Shown: positions 1-8,915, counted from the stretch's first letter. The stretch is 64,000 nucleotides of DNA from CBDDKW01 sp965230425 (GCA_965230425.1 CBDDKW010000012.1:1-64000), one strand, 5' to 3'. Numbers and translations are program-made. Notes: generated from the sequence alone by a model not told the origin.

Positions 1-55
1 CTGTCTGGAGCAAACACACTAATTGGCAATAAAATAATCAATGCACAGGGACGTA

Positions 56-967
56 ATGAGAGATATAACGACACCCACGAAACCAGCGTATATAACAAAA
101 TGTATTCTATCGTTAGTATGTGCTTTTTTTGTGCTAGCATCAGCAGGTTGTGCCACAGAAGAGCATCCTTATAACCCTAATGATCCTTTAGAATCGATGA
201 ACCGAATTACTTTTCAATTCAACCGAAAAGTGGATAAATATTTTTTAAAGCCTGCGGCACAAGGATACCAATTAATCACTCCTTGGCCTGTGCGTGAAGG
301 TGTCACTAACTTCTTTAGTAATATGGGTGAAGTGCCCACAATGGCCAATGATTTATTGCAGGGCCAAATTACTATGTCCTATGTTTCTTTCTGGCGTTTC
401 CTGGTAAATACTACTGTAGGTATTGGCGGCTTAATTGATGTGGCGTCGAAAATGGGTCTACCTAAACATTATAATGATCTGGGCATTACGTTCGCCAAAT
501 GGGGCATGACCTCCTCAGCTTACTTAGTGATCCCGTTTATTGGTCCGAGTTCCATACGTGATGCATTAGCCATTTATCCAAATTATTATTTCTTCACCTT
601 ATGGCCTCATATTGACAATATTCGGGTACGTAATTCCCTATTTGCTTTGGATGTTATTAACTTACGTGCGTCATTGCTTGATTCTGAAGATGTTATGAAA
701 CAAGCTGCACTTGACCCTTATGTCTTTATCCGCAATGCCTATATGCAAAAGCGTGCTAGCTTGATTGCGGGTAAAACCATGGCATTCTCAGAAGACGATG
801 AGGACTTTGCCGTGGACGGTGCTGGCGTTAAAGTAGATGATGACGATCCTTTAGACGATGATACAGATGCACTTAGTGATGTCGATGAGTTACAAACAGA
901 TGTAGATAGCTCGACTCAATCTACTGCAACTCAATCTGCAGCAACAACCAGTGGACATACAGAATAG
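56..967 (+). CDS. mlaA: MlaA/VacJ outer-membrane lipid-asymmetry lipoprotein
   Basis: MlaA is the outer-membrane component of the Mla system, which removes mislocalised phospholipids from the outer leaflet. The protein shows the family core (YNPNDPLESMNRITFQFN, then GEVPTMANDLLQG and GIGGLIDVASKMGL). Its N-terminus is a signal peptide ending in a lipobox-like ASAGC, with Cys about residue 32. I chose the ATG at 56 because AGGGA lies just upstream; an in-frame ATG at 41 is the alternative. The C-terminus carries an unusual acidic tail of about 60 residues, rich in Asp and then Ser/Thr, beyond the usual domain. No other mla genes are visible. The gene is followed 11 bp later by trmL and may be co-transcribed with it. 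The family call is secure; the role of the tail is unknown. Confidence 0.93.
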   Translation: MRDITTPTKPAYITKCILSLVCAFFVLASAGCATEEHPYNPNDPLESMNRITFQFNRKVDKYFLKPAAQGYQLITPWPVREGVTNFFSNMGEVPTMANDLLQGQITMSYVSFWRFLVNTTVGIGGLIDVASKMGLPKHYNDLGITFAKWGMTSSAYLVIPFIGPSSIRDALAIYPNYYFFTLWPHIDNIRVRNSLFALDVINLRASLLDSEDVMKQAALDPYVFIRNAYMQKRASLIAGKTMAFSEDDEDFAVDGAGVKVDDDDPLDDDTDALSDVDELQTDVDSSTQSTATQSAATTSGHTE

Positions 968-978
968 TCGCCGCAGCT

Positions 979-1450
979 ATGTTAAATATCGTACTTTACG
1001 AACCAGAGATCCCTCCCAATACCGGTAATATTATCCGCCTGTGCGCCAACACCGGTGCTAAACTACACCTCATCAAACCCCTTAGGCTTTGAGCTAGACA
1101 ACAAACGTATGCGGCGAGCAGGTCTCGATTATCGAGAATTAATGGATATTGAAATATTTGATAATTATCAAGACCTTGTCGATAAAAAACAGCCTCAAAG
1201 ATTATTTGCCTGTACCACAAAAGCAACTCACCATTACCATGAAGTCAGTTACCAAGATAATGACTATTTACTGTTTGGGCCTGAAACACGCGGGTTACCA
1301 CAAAATATTCTTGATCAACAGCCACAACACTATAAAATCCGCATACCCATGTGTGCAGAGAGCCGTAGCCTGAATTTATCCAATGCTACTGCTATAATCT
1401 TATTTGAAGCGTGGCGACAATTAGGATTTGCAGGAAGCACTATAAAATAA
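979..1450 (+). pseudogene. trmL: trmL, tRNA 2'-O-methyltransferase, broken by a +1 frameshift
   Basis: TrmL methylates the wobble ribose of certain tRNA-Leu species and belongs to the SPOUT family. Reading from ATG 979 gives MLNIVLYEPEIPPNTGNIIR and LCANTGAKLHLIKP, the classic TrmL N-terminus, then stops at a TGA just after 1085. The remaining protein (LGFELDNKRMRRAGLDYRE, then GPETRGLP and RIPMCAESRSLNLSNA) continues in the +1 frame to 1450. Removing one C from the CCCC run at 1078-1081 restores a full-length protein of about 156 residues. The downstream frame has only a weak internal start near 1055, which would lack the N-terminal fold. Either the gene is newly inactivated or the assembly has one extra C. 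All later motifs are intact, which favours a recent change or an error. Confidence 0.85.
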
Positions 1451-1500
1451 CTAAACTGCAACTTGCACAACTGGATTAATTGTGTACAATACGCTTCGGA

Positions 1501-1518
1501 TTTAAGTTATGATTAACT
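1501..1518 (+). promoter_or_regulatory. Weak PmrA-like box upstream of the TraI-like gene
   Basis: Two TTAA cores lie 11 bp apart (1502-1505 and 1513-1516; TTTAAG-N5-ATTAAC), the same period as the PmrA box. Unlike the three stronger boxes in this window, the nearest -10-like hexamer (TATAGT) starts only 9 bp after the second core, and the start codon is about 200 bp away. In AT-rich DNA this could be chance. Confidence 0.25.
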
Positions 1519-1718
1519 GACTATAGTAAGGAAGAGAGCTATCCAACGTTTAAAGATGTTATTGCAAAGATATTTAACTTTGTAATAATTCCAGTAAAAA
1601 CTCATATAAAACAGCCATGTATTATACTTAGAATACAAGCGTCATTAGCAGATGTTTGCTGCAAAGTAACGCGGATACGCACTTTTTCAAAGTGATATTC
1701 AATGGTTAGGAAGGAACG

Positions 1719-3107
1719 ATGTTTAAAAGATTAAGCCCGGCGGCCAACCAAGCCCGCAATAAAAAGTATATCTCCAACAAGCCCTCACTGACGCCTATAC
1801 GCTCTGCCGCAGAATTATTGGGGCAAAATCCAAAATGCGCCAAGGCTCTGAAAAGACTACCTAAATTAGTCAATGCACCAGATAGACATTATGAATTTCT
1901 ATATCGGCAAGTACTTGAGAACTTTGCTGAATTTACTCAGAGTTTACCTAACATAAAAATACCGGAATTTAATACGTACCAAGGCATGCTCACCTTAGGT
2001 GTCGAACGCATGCTGGTGGCTTTATCTTTATATCGAAAAGATCAACCCGTTGACGATATTCCCCCTGAAAAAATGACGGCTGAACAAGCACTGTGGACTT
2101 ATGCCTTATTTACTGCAGCTTTATTCCGAGGTATTGGTATTATACCTGCAAGCTATCTCATTTCTATCAGCGATAGTCACGGCAAACAAAGTAACTATTG
2201 GTATCCTTATTTATATAAAATGCAGCAACAAGGGACTCATTATCGTTTCAGTTATGACACAGTCACTCGAGAAATAGAAAAAGATCTCACTGTCATTTAC
2301 GCCATCAAACTCATGCCAGCAGAGGGCTTTGATTGGATTGAATCAAACAAAGATGTTTTAACTTTTTGGACCAGCATGTTAAGAGATGATGTGCGTGGCG
2401 CTGGCACAATGGCAAAAATAGTTTTACCGGCAGAACATCAAGTCATTAACCAAGCTCAGACACCGCAGGGTATCTTAAGTGGTGGCTTGGCTGTTAGCTC
2501 ATATACTGGCGAAGGCTATGCTGAAGCACACACAGCAACAACGGCTATCAGTGCAGAACAAATATCAGAGTCACAACAAGAGGGCTTATCGGCTAAGGCT
2601 GCTGAACGTAATGCCGGTGCTGATTTAGGGTCCCCCTTAAACGCCAGCGATGTCACGCATGTTTTATCAACAGAGCGATTAGGTTATCAATTTGCAGAAT
2701 GGCTACGCACTAATCAAGGTCCTGTTGAAGGCGTATCAAGAGTAGGCAATGCAGTCGTTATAGCCGCAGAGACATTTCAACAATTTGCCAAAGATAATGG
2801 GATCCAAAATTGGCGTGATGTGCAGAAAAGTTTTGAAGCTGCTGGATTAGGTGTAAAAAGTTCACGTAATTTTTCATCGTCCCAATTAGCTGCACAGCGC
2901 TTTTCCTTACCTGGCACTAAAAATACCAGCAATGCGCAAAGCTTAAGTCACAATACTTATGTTGGTGATGTCACAAAAGTCTTTACCAACGGCGCATTAC
3001 CTAAGTTTAGTAATACTGCACCGCAAGTTGCGCCAAATGTTTCACCAGGTAGCTACCCAAGTATCAGTATAACAACCCCTGGGCCAAATGTAGCGCCAAG
3101 GAAGTAA
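1719..3107 (+). CDS. TraI_2/MobH-like protein with degenerate HD motif
   Basis: A 462-residue protein resembling the N- and C-terminal modules of TraI_2/MobH-type integrative-element relaxase proteins. Residues about 55-110 (NAPDRHYEFLYRQVLENFAE) match the TraI_2 start. Residues about 315-375 (GYQFAEWLRTNQGPVEGVSR, then NWRDVQKSFEAAGL) match the TraI_2 C-terminal winged-helix module. The positions expected to be metal-binding are lost: the AALLHDIGK-type motif reads AALFRGIGII (RG at 137-138), and the His-rich stretch before it is absent. The tail is Pro/Ser/Thr rich. There are no conjugation genes nearby. RBS: AGGAAGGAACG before ATG. I read it as a non-catalytic descendant of a mobile-element protein, perhaps an effector or DNA-binding protein; this is by recalled motifs, not by search. 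Confidence 0.6.
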   Translation: MFKRLSPAANQARNKKYISNKPSLTPIRSAAELLGQNPKCAKALKRLPKLVNAPDRHYEFLYRQVLENFAEFTQSLPNIKIPEFNTYQGMLTLGVERMLVALSLYRKDQPVDDIPPEKMTAEQALWTYALFTAALFRGIGIIPASYLISISDSHGKQSNYWYPYLYKMQQQGTHYRFSYDTVTREIEKDLTVIYAIKLMPAEGFDWIESNKDVLTFWTSMLRDDVRGAGTMAKIVLPAEHQVINQAQTPQGILSGGLAVSSYTGEGYAEAHTATTAISAEQISESQQEGLSAKAAERNAGADLGSPLNASDVTHVLSTERLGYQFAEWLRTNQGPVEGVSRVGNAVVIAAETFQQFAKDNGIQNWRDVQKSFEAAGLGVKSSRNFSSSQLAAQRFSLPGTKNTSNAQSLSHNTYVGDVTKVFTNGALPKFSNTAPQVAPNVSPGSYPSISITTPGPNVAPRK

Positions 3108-3168
3108 AGATAATCATTAAGATGCAGATATCAGTATGTGAAAATATAAGTAATTACTAGTCAGCCGA

Positions 3169-3690
3169 TTATCTATCAATTTTATTTATAATTCTTCTCA
3201 TGAATAAATCATCTTCATAAAAAAATGGGAAATTATCTGGCAATATATTTTTATCCACAATAAAAAACTTGTTTTTTAAATAAAACTGTTTAGCCGCTAC
3301 AGCTAGATCTGCTTTTGTAGATAAGTATAAATTAATCTTACTTGATTCATTAGAGCTTAATATTTTCTCTACTAAAGCATCTAATAATCTTTGCGCAATG
3401 CCTCGGCCTCTAAAATTTCTTTTGACAAACATCCGCTTTAACACACTATCATTTTCATCTAATTGATCACATGCAATAGTACCGATGACTCTGTTACGAT
3501 AAACAGCAACAAGAAAAATAGTAGATATTTGATTATAATACTTTCCTAGGTCTAATAGGTCAGGGCAATCATTTTTTTCCACTGCAAAATGATATTCATT
3601 TAGCCATATATCAAAAATTAAATCTCTTACTAAAGCACTATCTTGTGATATAGCTTCTCTTATCACGATATCATTTTTAAAATCATTCAT
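3169..3690 (-). CDS. GNAT-family N-acetyltransferase
   Basis: A 173-residue single-domain GNAT enzyme, which transfers an acetyl group from acetyl-CoA to an unidentified amine substrate. The acetyl-CoA pyrophosphate loop reads RNFRGRGIAQRLLDALVEKI, matching the R/Q-x-x-G-x-G/A signature, preceded by the strand LKRMFVK. A typical late Phe/Tyr-rich strand follows (KQFYLKNKFFIVDK). The ATG overlaps the stop of the upstream regulator gene (ATGA overlap), so the two form a translationally coupled operon. It may be under the control of that regulator. The substrate cannot be told from sequence. Confidence 0.85.
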   Translation of the reverse strand: MNDFKNDIVIREAISQDSALVRDLIFDIWLNEYHFAVEKNDCPDLLDLGKYYNQISTIFLVAVYRNRVIGTIACDQLDENDSVLKRMFVKRNFRGRGIAQRLLDALVEKILSSNESSKINLYLSTKADLAVAAKQFYLKNKFFIVDKNILPDNFPFFYEDDLFMRRIINKIDR

Positions 3691-4334
3691 GATTGTACCT
3701 TTAATTTAGATTTAATCCGATAGACACAGCGTCTTGCACCCGTGATAATATGTTTCTCTCGAGTGACCTCTACCTTTTCATCAGCAAGTATTTGCTGAAA
3801 TAATTGTAATTCAGACTTACAAAATAATTGACATTTATTCGCTGCAGCACAAATAGGACAATGATTTTCAATTAATAAATAGCTACCATCTTTTTCTTTT
3901 TTCACCTCAGCCATATAGCCTTCTCGACTGCGTATTTTCGCTAAGGACTTTAGCTTAGCAGCTAAGTTATGACATTGCGCTAACTCATCTTGGTAAGTGG
4001 CCAGCATTGCCTGCTCGCGTTGAGCAACGACCTTTTCAATCCCCTGTTCGCCAAAGGCTTGACCTACCGCTTCAATTAAGTCAACCGTGAGAAAAGCATG
4101 AGTATTAGGGAAACGTGCCTGCGCATGTTCGGATAACTGCCAATATTGTTTTGGCCGTCCAACGCCTTGATTCTCTGAAAAGGATGTAACCAGTGATTTT
4201 GACTCTAAAGTGTGTAAATGCTGTCTTGCCCCCATGGATGTCATTTTTAATGAATGGGCGATTTCCTGTGCCGTTTTACTCCCCTTCGTCTTGAGAATAA
4301 AAAGTATTCTGTCTTCTGCATTATTAGAGTGCAT
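3687..4334 (-). CDS. Winged-helix regulator with C-terminal Cys cluster (COG2345/SufR-like)
   Basis: A 215-residue transcriptional regulator. Residues about 5-70 form an ArsR/MarR-type winged helix (SKTAQEIAHSLKMTSMGARQ, then GRPKQYWQLSEHA). The C-terminal half carries the Cys cluster typical of COG2345/SufR-like regulators: HCPICAAANKCQLFCKSEL, then GARRCVYRI. This cluster is known in the family to bind a metal or Fe-S cluster, so redox or iron sensing is plausible. I moved the start to 4334, where GAGGAAGCT sits directly before ATG; the longer open frame upstream runs into the divergent control region and lacks family similarity. It faces a flavodoxin gene at 4557, a likely target, and is coupled to the GNAT gene downstream. 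Confidence 0.8.
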   Translation of the reverse strand: MHSNNAEDRILFILKTKGSKTAQEIAHSLKMTSMGARQHLHTLESKSLVTSFSENQGVGRPKQYWQLSEHAQARFPNTHAFLTVDLIEAVGQAFGEQGIEKVVAQREQAMLATYQDELAQCHNLAAKLKSLAKIRSREGYMAEVKKEKDGSYLLIENHCPICAAANKCQLFCKSELQLFQQILADEKVEVTREKHIITGARRCVYRIKSKLKVQS

Positions 4335-4416
4335 AGCTTCCTCAATAATTAATAAAGAATTCACTTTACAAATTAACATATCCAGCATAACATCACAATA
4401 TATTTTATAAGCAAAG

Positions 4417-4491
4417 ACCCCGGCATTTACCGGGGTTACCTTGCGCGATGGAGGATTCTCAAGGGAGACAATCGTGATTTTCCCCCTTGAG
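4417..4491. promoter_or_regulatory. Two inverted repeats in the regulator/flavodoxin divergent region
   Basis: Between the divergent genes lie a perfect 7-bp-arm palindrome, ACCCCGG-N6-CCGGGGT (4417-4436), and an 8-bp-arm inverted repeat, CTCAAGGG ... CCCTTGAG (4458-4491). Neither is followed by a T-run in either direction, so they are poor terminators. They are candidate operators for the regulator at 3687-4334. Inference only. Confidence 0.4.
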
Positions 4492-4556
4492 TGTTGTCGC
4501 ACGAACTTGACTCTCGCAGTCATTTCAAACAGGTTATTTATTATTTGGAGGCTCTC

Positions 4557-5132
4557 ATGGCTGATATTGGCGTTATCTATCACAGTGGTTTTGGTCATAC
4601 GGAAAAACAAGCACAATCAATTATTACTGGCCTAAAGTCAGTCAACAAAATTAATGCTAAACTTATTCCCGTAGCACAGGCCTGTGAAAGTATGGAAGAA
4701 TTACAAAAACTTGATGGTATGCTCTTTGGTGCCCCTACCTATATGGGCTCAGTTTCTGCTGAATTTAAACGGTTTATGGATGATAGCTCTTCACAATGGA
4801 TGACCCATGCATGGAAAAACAAAGTAGCCGGTGGATTTACCAACTCAGGAAGTATGTCAGGGGACAAATTTAATGCACAGATACAACTATTTACCTTTGC
4901 GGCCCAGCATGGAATGATTTGGGTATCGCTAGGATTAAAAGATGCATCCTCAGAAGCTGATAGAGCAACTGGTAATGCTAATGCAGTGAATCGCTTTGGT
5001 GCCAGCATAGGTGCGCTAGCTCAATCTGAGAATACGTCACCTGATTTAAGCCCTAATGGCGGTGATCTTGAAACTGCTGAATTATATGGCGAGCGTTTTG
5101 CGCATGCGGTATTACAATGGAAAAATAATTAG
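4557..5132 (+). CDS. Flavodoxin-family (WrbA/FMN-reductase-like) protein
   Basis: A 191-residue flavodoxin-fold protein, predicted to bind FMN and to act as an NAD(P)H-dependent quinone or FMN oxidoreductase in the cytoplasm. The phosphate-binding loop reads VIYHSGFGHTEKQA. The region GAPTYMGSVSAEFKRFMDDS is the second flavin loop typical of WrbA-like proteins. GGAGG stands ahead of ATG at 4557. It is transcribed away from the Cys-cluster regulator, which probably controls it. The exact substrate is unknown. Confidence 0.82.
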   Translation: MADIGVIYHSGFGHTEKQAQSIITGLKSVNKINAKLIPVAQACESMEELQKLDGMLFGAPTYMGSVSAEFKRFMDDSSSQWMTHAWKNKVAGGFTNSGSMSGDKFNAQIQLFTFAAQHGMIWVSLGLKDASSEADRATGNANAVNRFGASIGALAQSENTSPDLSPNGGDLETAELYGERFAHAVLQWKNN

Positions 5133-5137
5133 CGACA

Positions 5138-6199
5138 TTATCGTTTCACTAAATAAAATGCATTCACTTGGCTTTTAATAGCTAATTGCTCAAAATTACT
5201 AAATCCTGCTTCTCGTATTAATGCTTCGGTTTTCGCAGGTCCCATACAAGTGCCTAGCCCAGCACCACCTTGAGCAAGTGATTGCGTCATACAGTGAAAC
5301 ATACTAAAGCCATACAGCATTGTTGCTATTGAGTTTTGATTATCTTCTAATTGATCATTCACTTTAGGTTCGATAATGAAAAACATGCCATCAGGTTTTA
5401 AGTATTGGCGAATCTCTTTGAGCATCTCTAGTGGATGAGTGAAATCATGTAAACAATCGCAGGCGGTGATTAAATCAAAGGCTTGCTCTTGTGGGAGCTG
5501 TGATATTGATTGAGTACTAAATGCTACATTATCTGTTATATCTTGTGCTTTTGCATTCGTTACTGCCTGCGCAATGGAATCAGCATGGCTATCAATACCT
5601 AAAAAATGAGAATGAGGAAAAGCCCTCGCTAATGTTAAAGGCACACGACCCACGCCGCACCCCACATCTAAAACATGACAACCAGCATCCAGCTTCTCCA
5701 ATAATCCCGGAATTGCTTTTAACCAGTAACTCACTAAACGATGTTCATAATTACCTCGATTAATTAAATCAATAGCTTCTACTAACTCTTCATGATACGC
5801 ATCAAATGCAACACCGCCCCCGTGCACGAATGCATCAGCTACTTCTGGTGCCGCTGCAAGAGTAGTAGGCACCATATGAAACAAACCACCGGCAAAGTGG
5901 TCAGTTCCCGCTGAGGCGAGTAAAAAAGCATGCTCATCTGGCAAACAATAGGTCTTCGCTTCTGGATCGTATTCAATATACTGACCACAAACCATGCCTT
6001 TTAGCCACTCCTCAACATAGCGTGCTTGCAATTTTGACTCAGTGACGATCTGTTCTTGCGTCAATGATCCCTTATTCGCCATCACTGTAAATAAGCCCGT
6101 TTTGTGCCCCACATAGCATAAACCGGCCAGCATTGTGCCTGCCATATCATCAAATATTTTTTGCGTAAATGCTTTTAATTTATCTTTATCCATACTCAT
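5138..6199 (-). CDS. Class I SAM-dependent methyltransferase with N-terminal winged helix
   Basis: A 353-residue methyltransferase. The N-terminal ~95 residues look like a winged-helix dimerisation domain of the type found in O-methyltransferases (SLTQEQIVTESKLQARYVEE). The Rossmann domain starts at about residue 170 with motif I, VLDVGCGVGRVPLTLA, followed by FLGIDSHADSI (acidic motif II) and FDLITACDCLHDFTHP (motif IV). Later elements (MFFIIEPKVND) resemble the small-molecule methyltransferases of the Rv2258c/rebM type. The gene converges on the flavodoxin gene with a 5-bp gap. The substrate is unknown. Confidence 0.8.
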   Translation of the reverse strand: MSMDKDKLKAFTQKIFDDMAGTMLAGLCYVGHKTGLFTVMANKGSLTQEQIVTESKLQARYVEEWLKGMVCGQYIEYDPEAKTYCLPDEHAFLLASAGTDHFAGGLFHMVPTTLAAAPEVADAFVHGGGVAFDAYHEELVEAIDLINRGNYEHRLVSYWLKAIPGLLEKLDAGCHVLDVGCGVGRVPLTLARAFPHSHFLGIDSHADSIAQAVTNAKAQDITDNVAFSTQSISQLPQEQAFDLITACDCLHDFTHPLEMLKEIRQYLKPDGMFFIIEPKVNDQLEDNQNSIATMLYGFSMFHCMTQSLAQGGAGLGTCMGPAKTEALIREAGFSNFEQLAIKSQVNAFYLVKR

Positions 6200-6235
6200 A
6201 TCTCATTGCTTAATCGTTTATGATTTATGGTAACA

Positions 6236-6943
6236 TTAAATATATTTTTGTAATAATATATCAGCAATCAATTCAGGATGAGATAATTGTGGAAAGTGGC
6301 CGCACTCTAAATTAATCACCTCGGCAGGATAGGTAATTGTCATATCATGCTGTAATGCAACACTCACATCTCGGTCATGTTGACAGGTAATATAAGTCCT
6401 TTTACCTGCATGTTTACCTGAGTCCTGCCAAGTCATTTTTTCAATCAATGGTCCAAAGGGTTCAGGACGTAGCTGCTCCACAGCCCATGTTTGTACTTCT
6501 GGTTTACAATCATGATATAACACTTGCTTTGCTGCATCACAATCTAAATATTGTGTATTATTTACCTCGTCAAAGCTGATGATATCTGCTAATTCAGATC
6601 CTTCATATCTTAAAACAACATCGAGCAATGAATCACCCTGTTGGGGAATGATCGCAGCAATATAATATACATGTGCAATATGATCTGAGTATTTATCCAG
6701 TAATGGTGCAACTAACATGCCTGCCATTGAATGTGCCACGATAACAATAGGCTCTTCATTCTGAGTAATTATATGCTCAAGTTTACGCGAATAATCACTA
6801 TAAGTAGGTGCGCTATTGTCGCAAGTATCCTGTGCGATTAAATCCACACACTCAGTAGTATGCCCTTTTTCTGTCAGCAGAGGACAGAGATACTGCCAAC
6901 ACCAGGATCCATGCCAACAACCATGGACAAATAAGTAATGCAT
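6236..6943 (-). CDS. Alpha/beta-hydrolase (esterase-like)
   Basis: A 235-residue alpha/beta hydrolase close to the small hydroxynitrile-lyase/methylesterase type. It begins with the oxyanion-hole strand FVHGCWHGSWCWQ. The nucleophile elbow is VAHSMAGM (Ser about residue 93). The catalytic Asp is likely in CQHDRDVS, and the His is in LECGHFPQLSHPE near the C-terminus, so the triad looks complete. There is no signal peptide, so it is probably cytoplasmic. It lies upstream of the methyltransferase in the same direction with a 36-bp gap, possibly one operon. Substrate unknown. Confidence 0.82.
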   Translation of the reverse strand: MHYLFVHGCWHGSWCWQYLCPLLTEKGHTTECVDLIAQDTCDNSAPTYSDYSRKLEHIITQNEEPIVIVAHSMAGMLVAPLLDKYSDHIAHVYYIAAIIPQQGDSLLDVVLRYEGSELADIISFDEVNNTQYLDCDAAKQVLYHDCKPEVQTWAVEQLRPEPFGPLIEKMTWQDSGKHAGKRTYITCQHDRDVSVALQHDMTITYPAEVINLECGHFPQLSHPELIADILLQKYI

Positions 6944-7032
6944 ACAGCAGATTCCTAATATTCAAATACCTCATAGCATTCTAGCCATATTCGACAGTAT
7001 GGTCTACCACTGTATTTACTTTTTCATTAAAA

Positions 7033-7070
7033 TAAAAATCCCCGAGGCAAGCTGCGGGGAATCAAGTTAA
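7033..7070. repeat. Intergenic palindromic repeat, copy 1
   Basis: Core TCCCCGAGGC-AA-GCTGCGGGGA at 7039-7060, flanked by AATAAAAA and ATCAAGTTAAAT. It is one of seven copies of the same dispersed palindrome family in the window. It lies between the 5' end of the hydrolase gene and the 3' end of the ABC-F gene. Confidence 0.8.
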
Positions 7071-7133
7071 ATTATTCAGCTAATAGTAAAGGCTAGTAAG
7101 TACTGAACACATCATGCCATTTACTGCATCAAG

Positions 7134-8759
7134 TTAGTTTTGTCTCACTAATTCAATATACCGGTCGATGTAGATATTTTCTAAAAATCTTGCATCATGG
7201 GAGACAGCTAATAGTGCACCTTGATAGAGCATCAATGCCTGCTCAATAGCTTCAACGGCCTCTATATCCAAATGATTCGTTGGCTCATCCAATATCAATA
7301 ACTGTGGTGGGTGTTTAGACATTAAACTAACAGCTAATCCTGCTCGCATCTTTTCACCACCACTGAGCATACCGACTGATTTCTCTGCCTGTTTATTTCT
7401 AAACTTAAACGCTGCTAATGCCGCATAGGCATCATTGATTGACAAATCGTGGTTTGCATTCATAAAATTATCTACAATTGATAAATTAGGATCTAAAAAA
7501 CTAACCGACTGGTCTAAGTATGCTATATATTTTACACCAATACGGATGTTGCCACTGCATGGCTTCAGCAAACCTCTGATCAGTTTAATCAATGTAGATT
7601 TCCCACAGCCATTTTTACCCATAATCGCCATACGCTGTGGTCCTGATAGAATAAAATTGAAGTCGGCAATCAAGTTAGGTCGATCAGCATAATGAAAATT
7701 TAAACTTTCTATGCTGATAACTTCTTTATTGTTAGGGACTGCTGTTGCAGATAAATTAATACTTAAATTTTTAGTTATTTCTTGCTGATTTCGTATATGA
7801 TTTAATTCTTCCTTAATTCGCTGTAGTTTTCTATCAGCCTGCTGACGAATACGCCGATTTGTATTTTCCGAGCGACCTTTCTTTGATTTTATCTCTATTT
7901 TATTATATTGCCCCTTTGCTTTGAGTTGTGCATGGGCTTTACTGCGCCCTTGCGATTGTTTCTGTGCATGACGCTCAAATCGTGTTTGTACTACTTGTTT
8001 TGATTTCATTAGTTTTTCCGTACATGCCTGGATATTATGCTCAAGCGCCTTTTGTTTTATTTGTTTTTGTGCATGATAAAAATCGTAGTTTCCACCATAA
8101 AGATTAATACCTTTTGTAGTTATTTCCAAAATACGCTCACATTGATTTAGTAATACTCGGTCATGGCTAGCTATGATGACACCAATACTTAGACCATCAA
8201 CATAACGATAAAAAATATCTCGCGATTCACTATCGAGATTATTTGTTGGCTCATCAAATAGCAAAAAATCTACCGAAGTCAGTCGCGTCTTTGCCAGTAA
8301 TATTTTTGTTTTCTCCCCACCACTGAGTTGATGAAACGAGCCATGTAAATCAATGCTAGATAAGTTCAAATCAGCAAGAATAGTATGTAATTTTTCTTCA
8401 AGATCCCAATGCTGCTCTGCTATTTGAAAATCCTCCGCAGCAATACTGCCATGGCGAATTCTATGCAAAGCTTGCAAAATAGGCTCGATACCTAAGACAT
8501 GCGCTATTGAAGCGTCTAGGGGTATTGCTTGATGATTTTGTGGCACACTCGCAATCTGTCCAGAAGACAGTACTGTACCAGCACTCGGTACCAACTCACC
8601 ACTGAGTAACTTTAGGAAGGTTGATTTTCCTGCACCATTCCAACCGACAATGCCATATTTCAATGATTCAAATGATAGATTGACATTGGTAAAATTAACT
8701 AGGGAATTATCAAGATGAAATGATAGATTATTTAAAATAATATTAGGTGTCTTACTCAT
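7134..8759 (-). CDS. ABC-F family ATPase (ribosome-associated)
   Basis: A 541-residue soluble protein with two tandem ABC domains and no membrane segments, the hallmark of ABC-F proteins that act on ribosomes as translation factors or antibiotic-protection proteins. The first domain has Walker A GWNGAGKST (about 39-47), signature LSGGEK and Walker B LLFDEPTNNLD. The second has GKNGCGKST, LSGGEK and LLILDEPTNHLD. Between them is a long basic linker (about residues 235-330) rich in Lys/Arg/Gln, the region that reaches the peptidyl-transferase centre in this family. The closest housekeeping subgroup is not clear; it could be an antibiotic-protection type. It is monocistronic by context. Confidence 0.88.
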   Translation of the reverse strand: MSKTPNIILNNLSFHLDNSLVNFTNVNLSFESLKYGIVGWNGAGKSTFLKLLSGELVPSAGTVLSSGQIASVPQNHQAIPLDASIAHVLGIEPILQALHRIRHGSIAAEDFQIAEQHWDLEEKLHTILADLNLSSIDLHGSFHQLSGGEKTKILLAKTRLTSVDFLLFDEPTNNLDSESRDIFYRYVDGLSIGVIIASHDRVLLNQCERILEITTKGINLYGGNYDFYHAQKQIKQKALEHNIQACTEKLMKSKQVVQTRFERHAQKQSQGRSKAHAQLKAKGQYNKIEIKSKKGRSENTNRRIRQQADRKLQRIKEELNHIRNQQEITKNLSINLSATAVPNNKEVISIESLNFHYADRPNLIADFNFILSGPQRMAIMGKNGCGKSTLIKLIRGLLKPCSGNIRIGVKYIAYLDQSVSFLDPNLSIVDNFMNANHDLSINDAYAALAAFKFRNKQAEKSVGMLSGGEKMRAGLAVSLMSKHPPQLLILDEPTNHLDIEAVEAIEQALMLYQGALLAVSHDARFLENIYIDRYIELVRQN

Positions 8760-8915
8760 GCTTTACTTCTTTTTTCGATAGAGATCTTCCCCATTAGGGG
8801 GCTAAAGGTTTATGAAAAAAGATAATTGCGCACTGTAGTCACACCTCATTGAATATAATAGATGGTGAATTATAGCACAGGGTTATTCATCTACTCAAGG
8901 CAGTATAAGCAAAAT

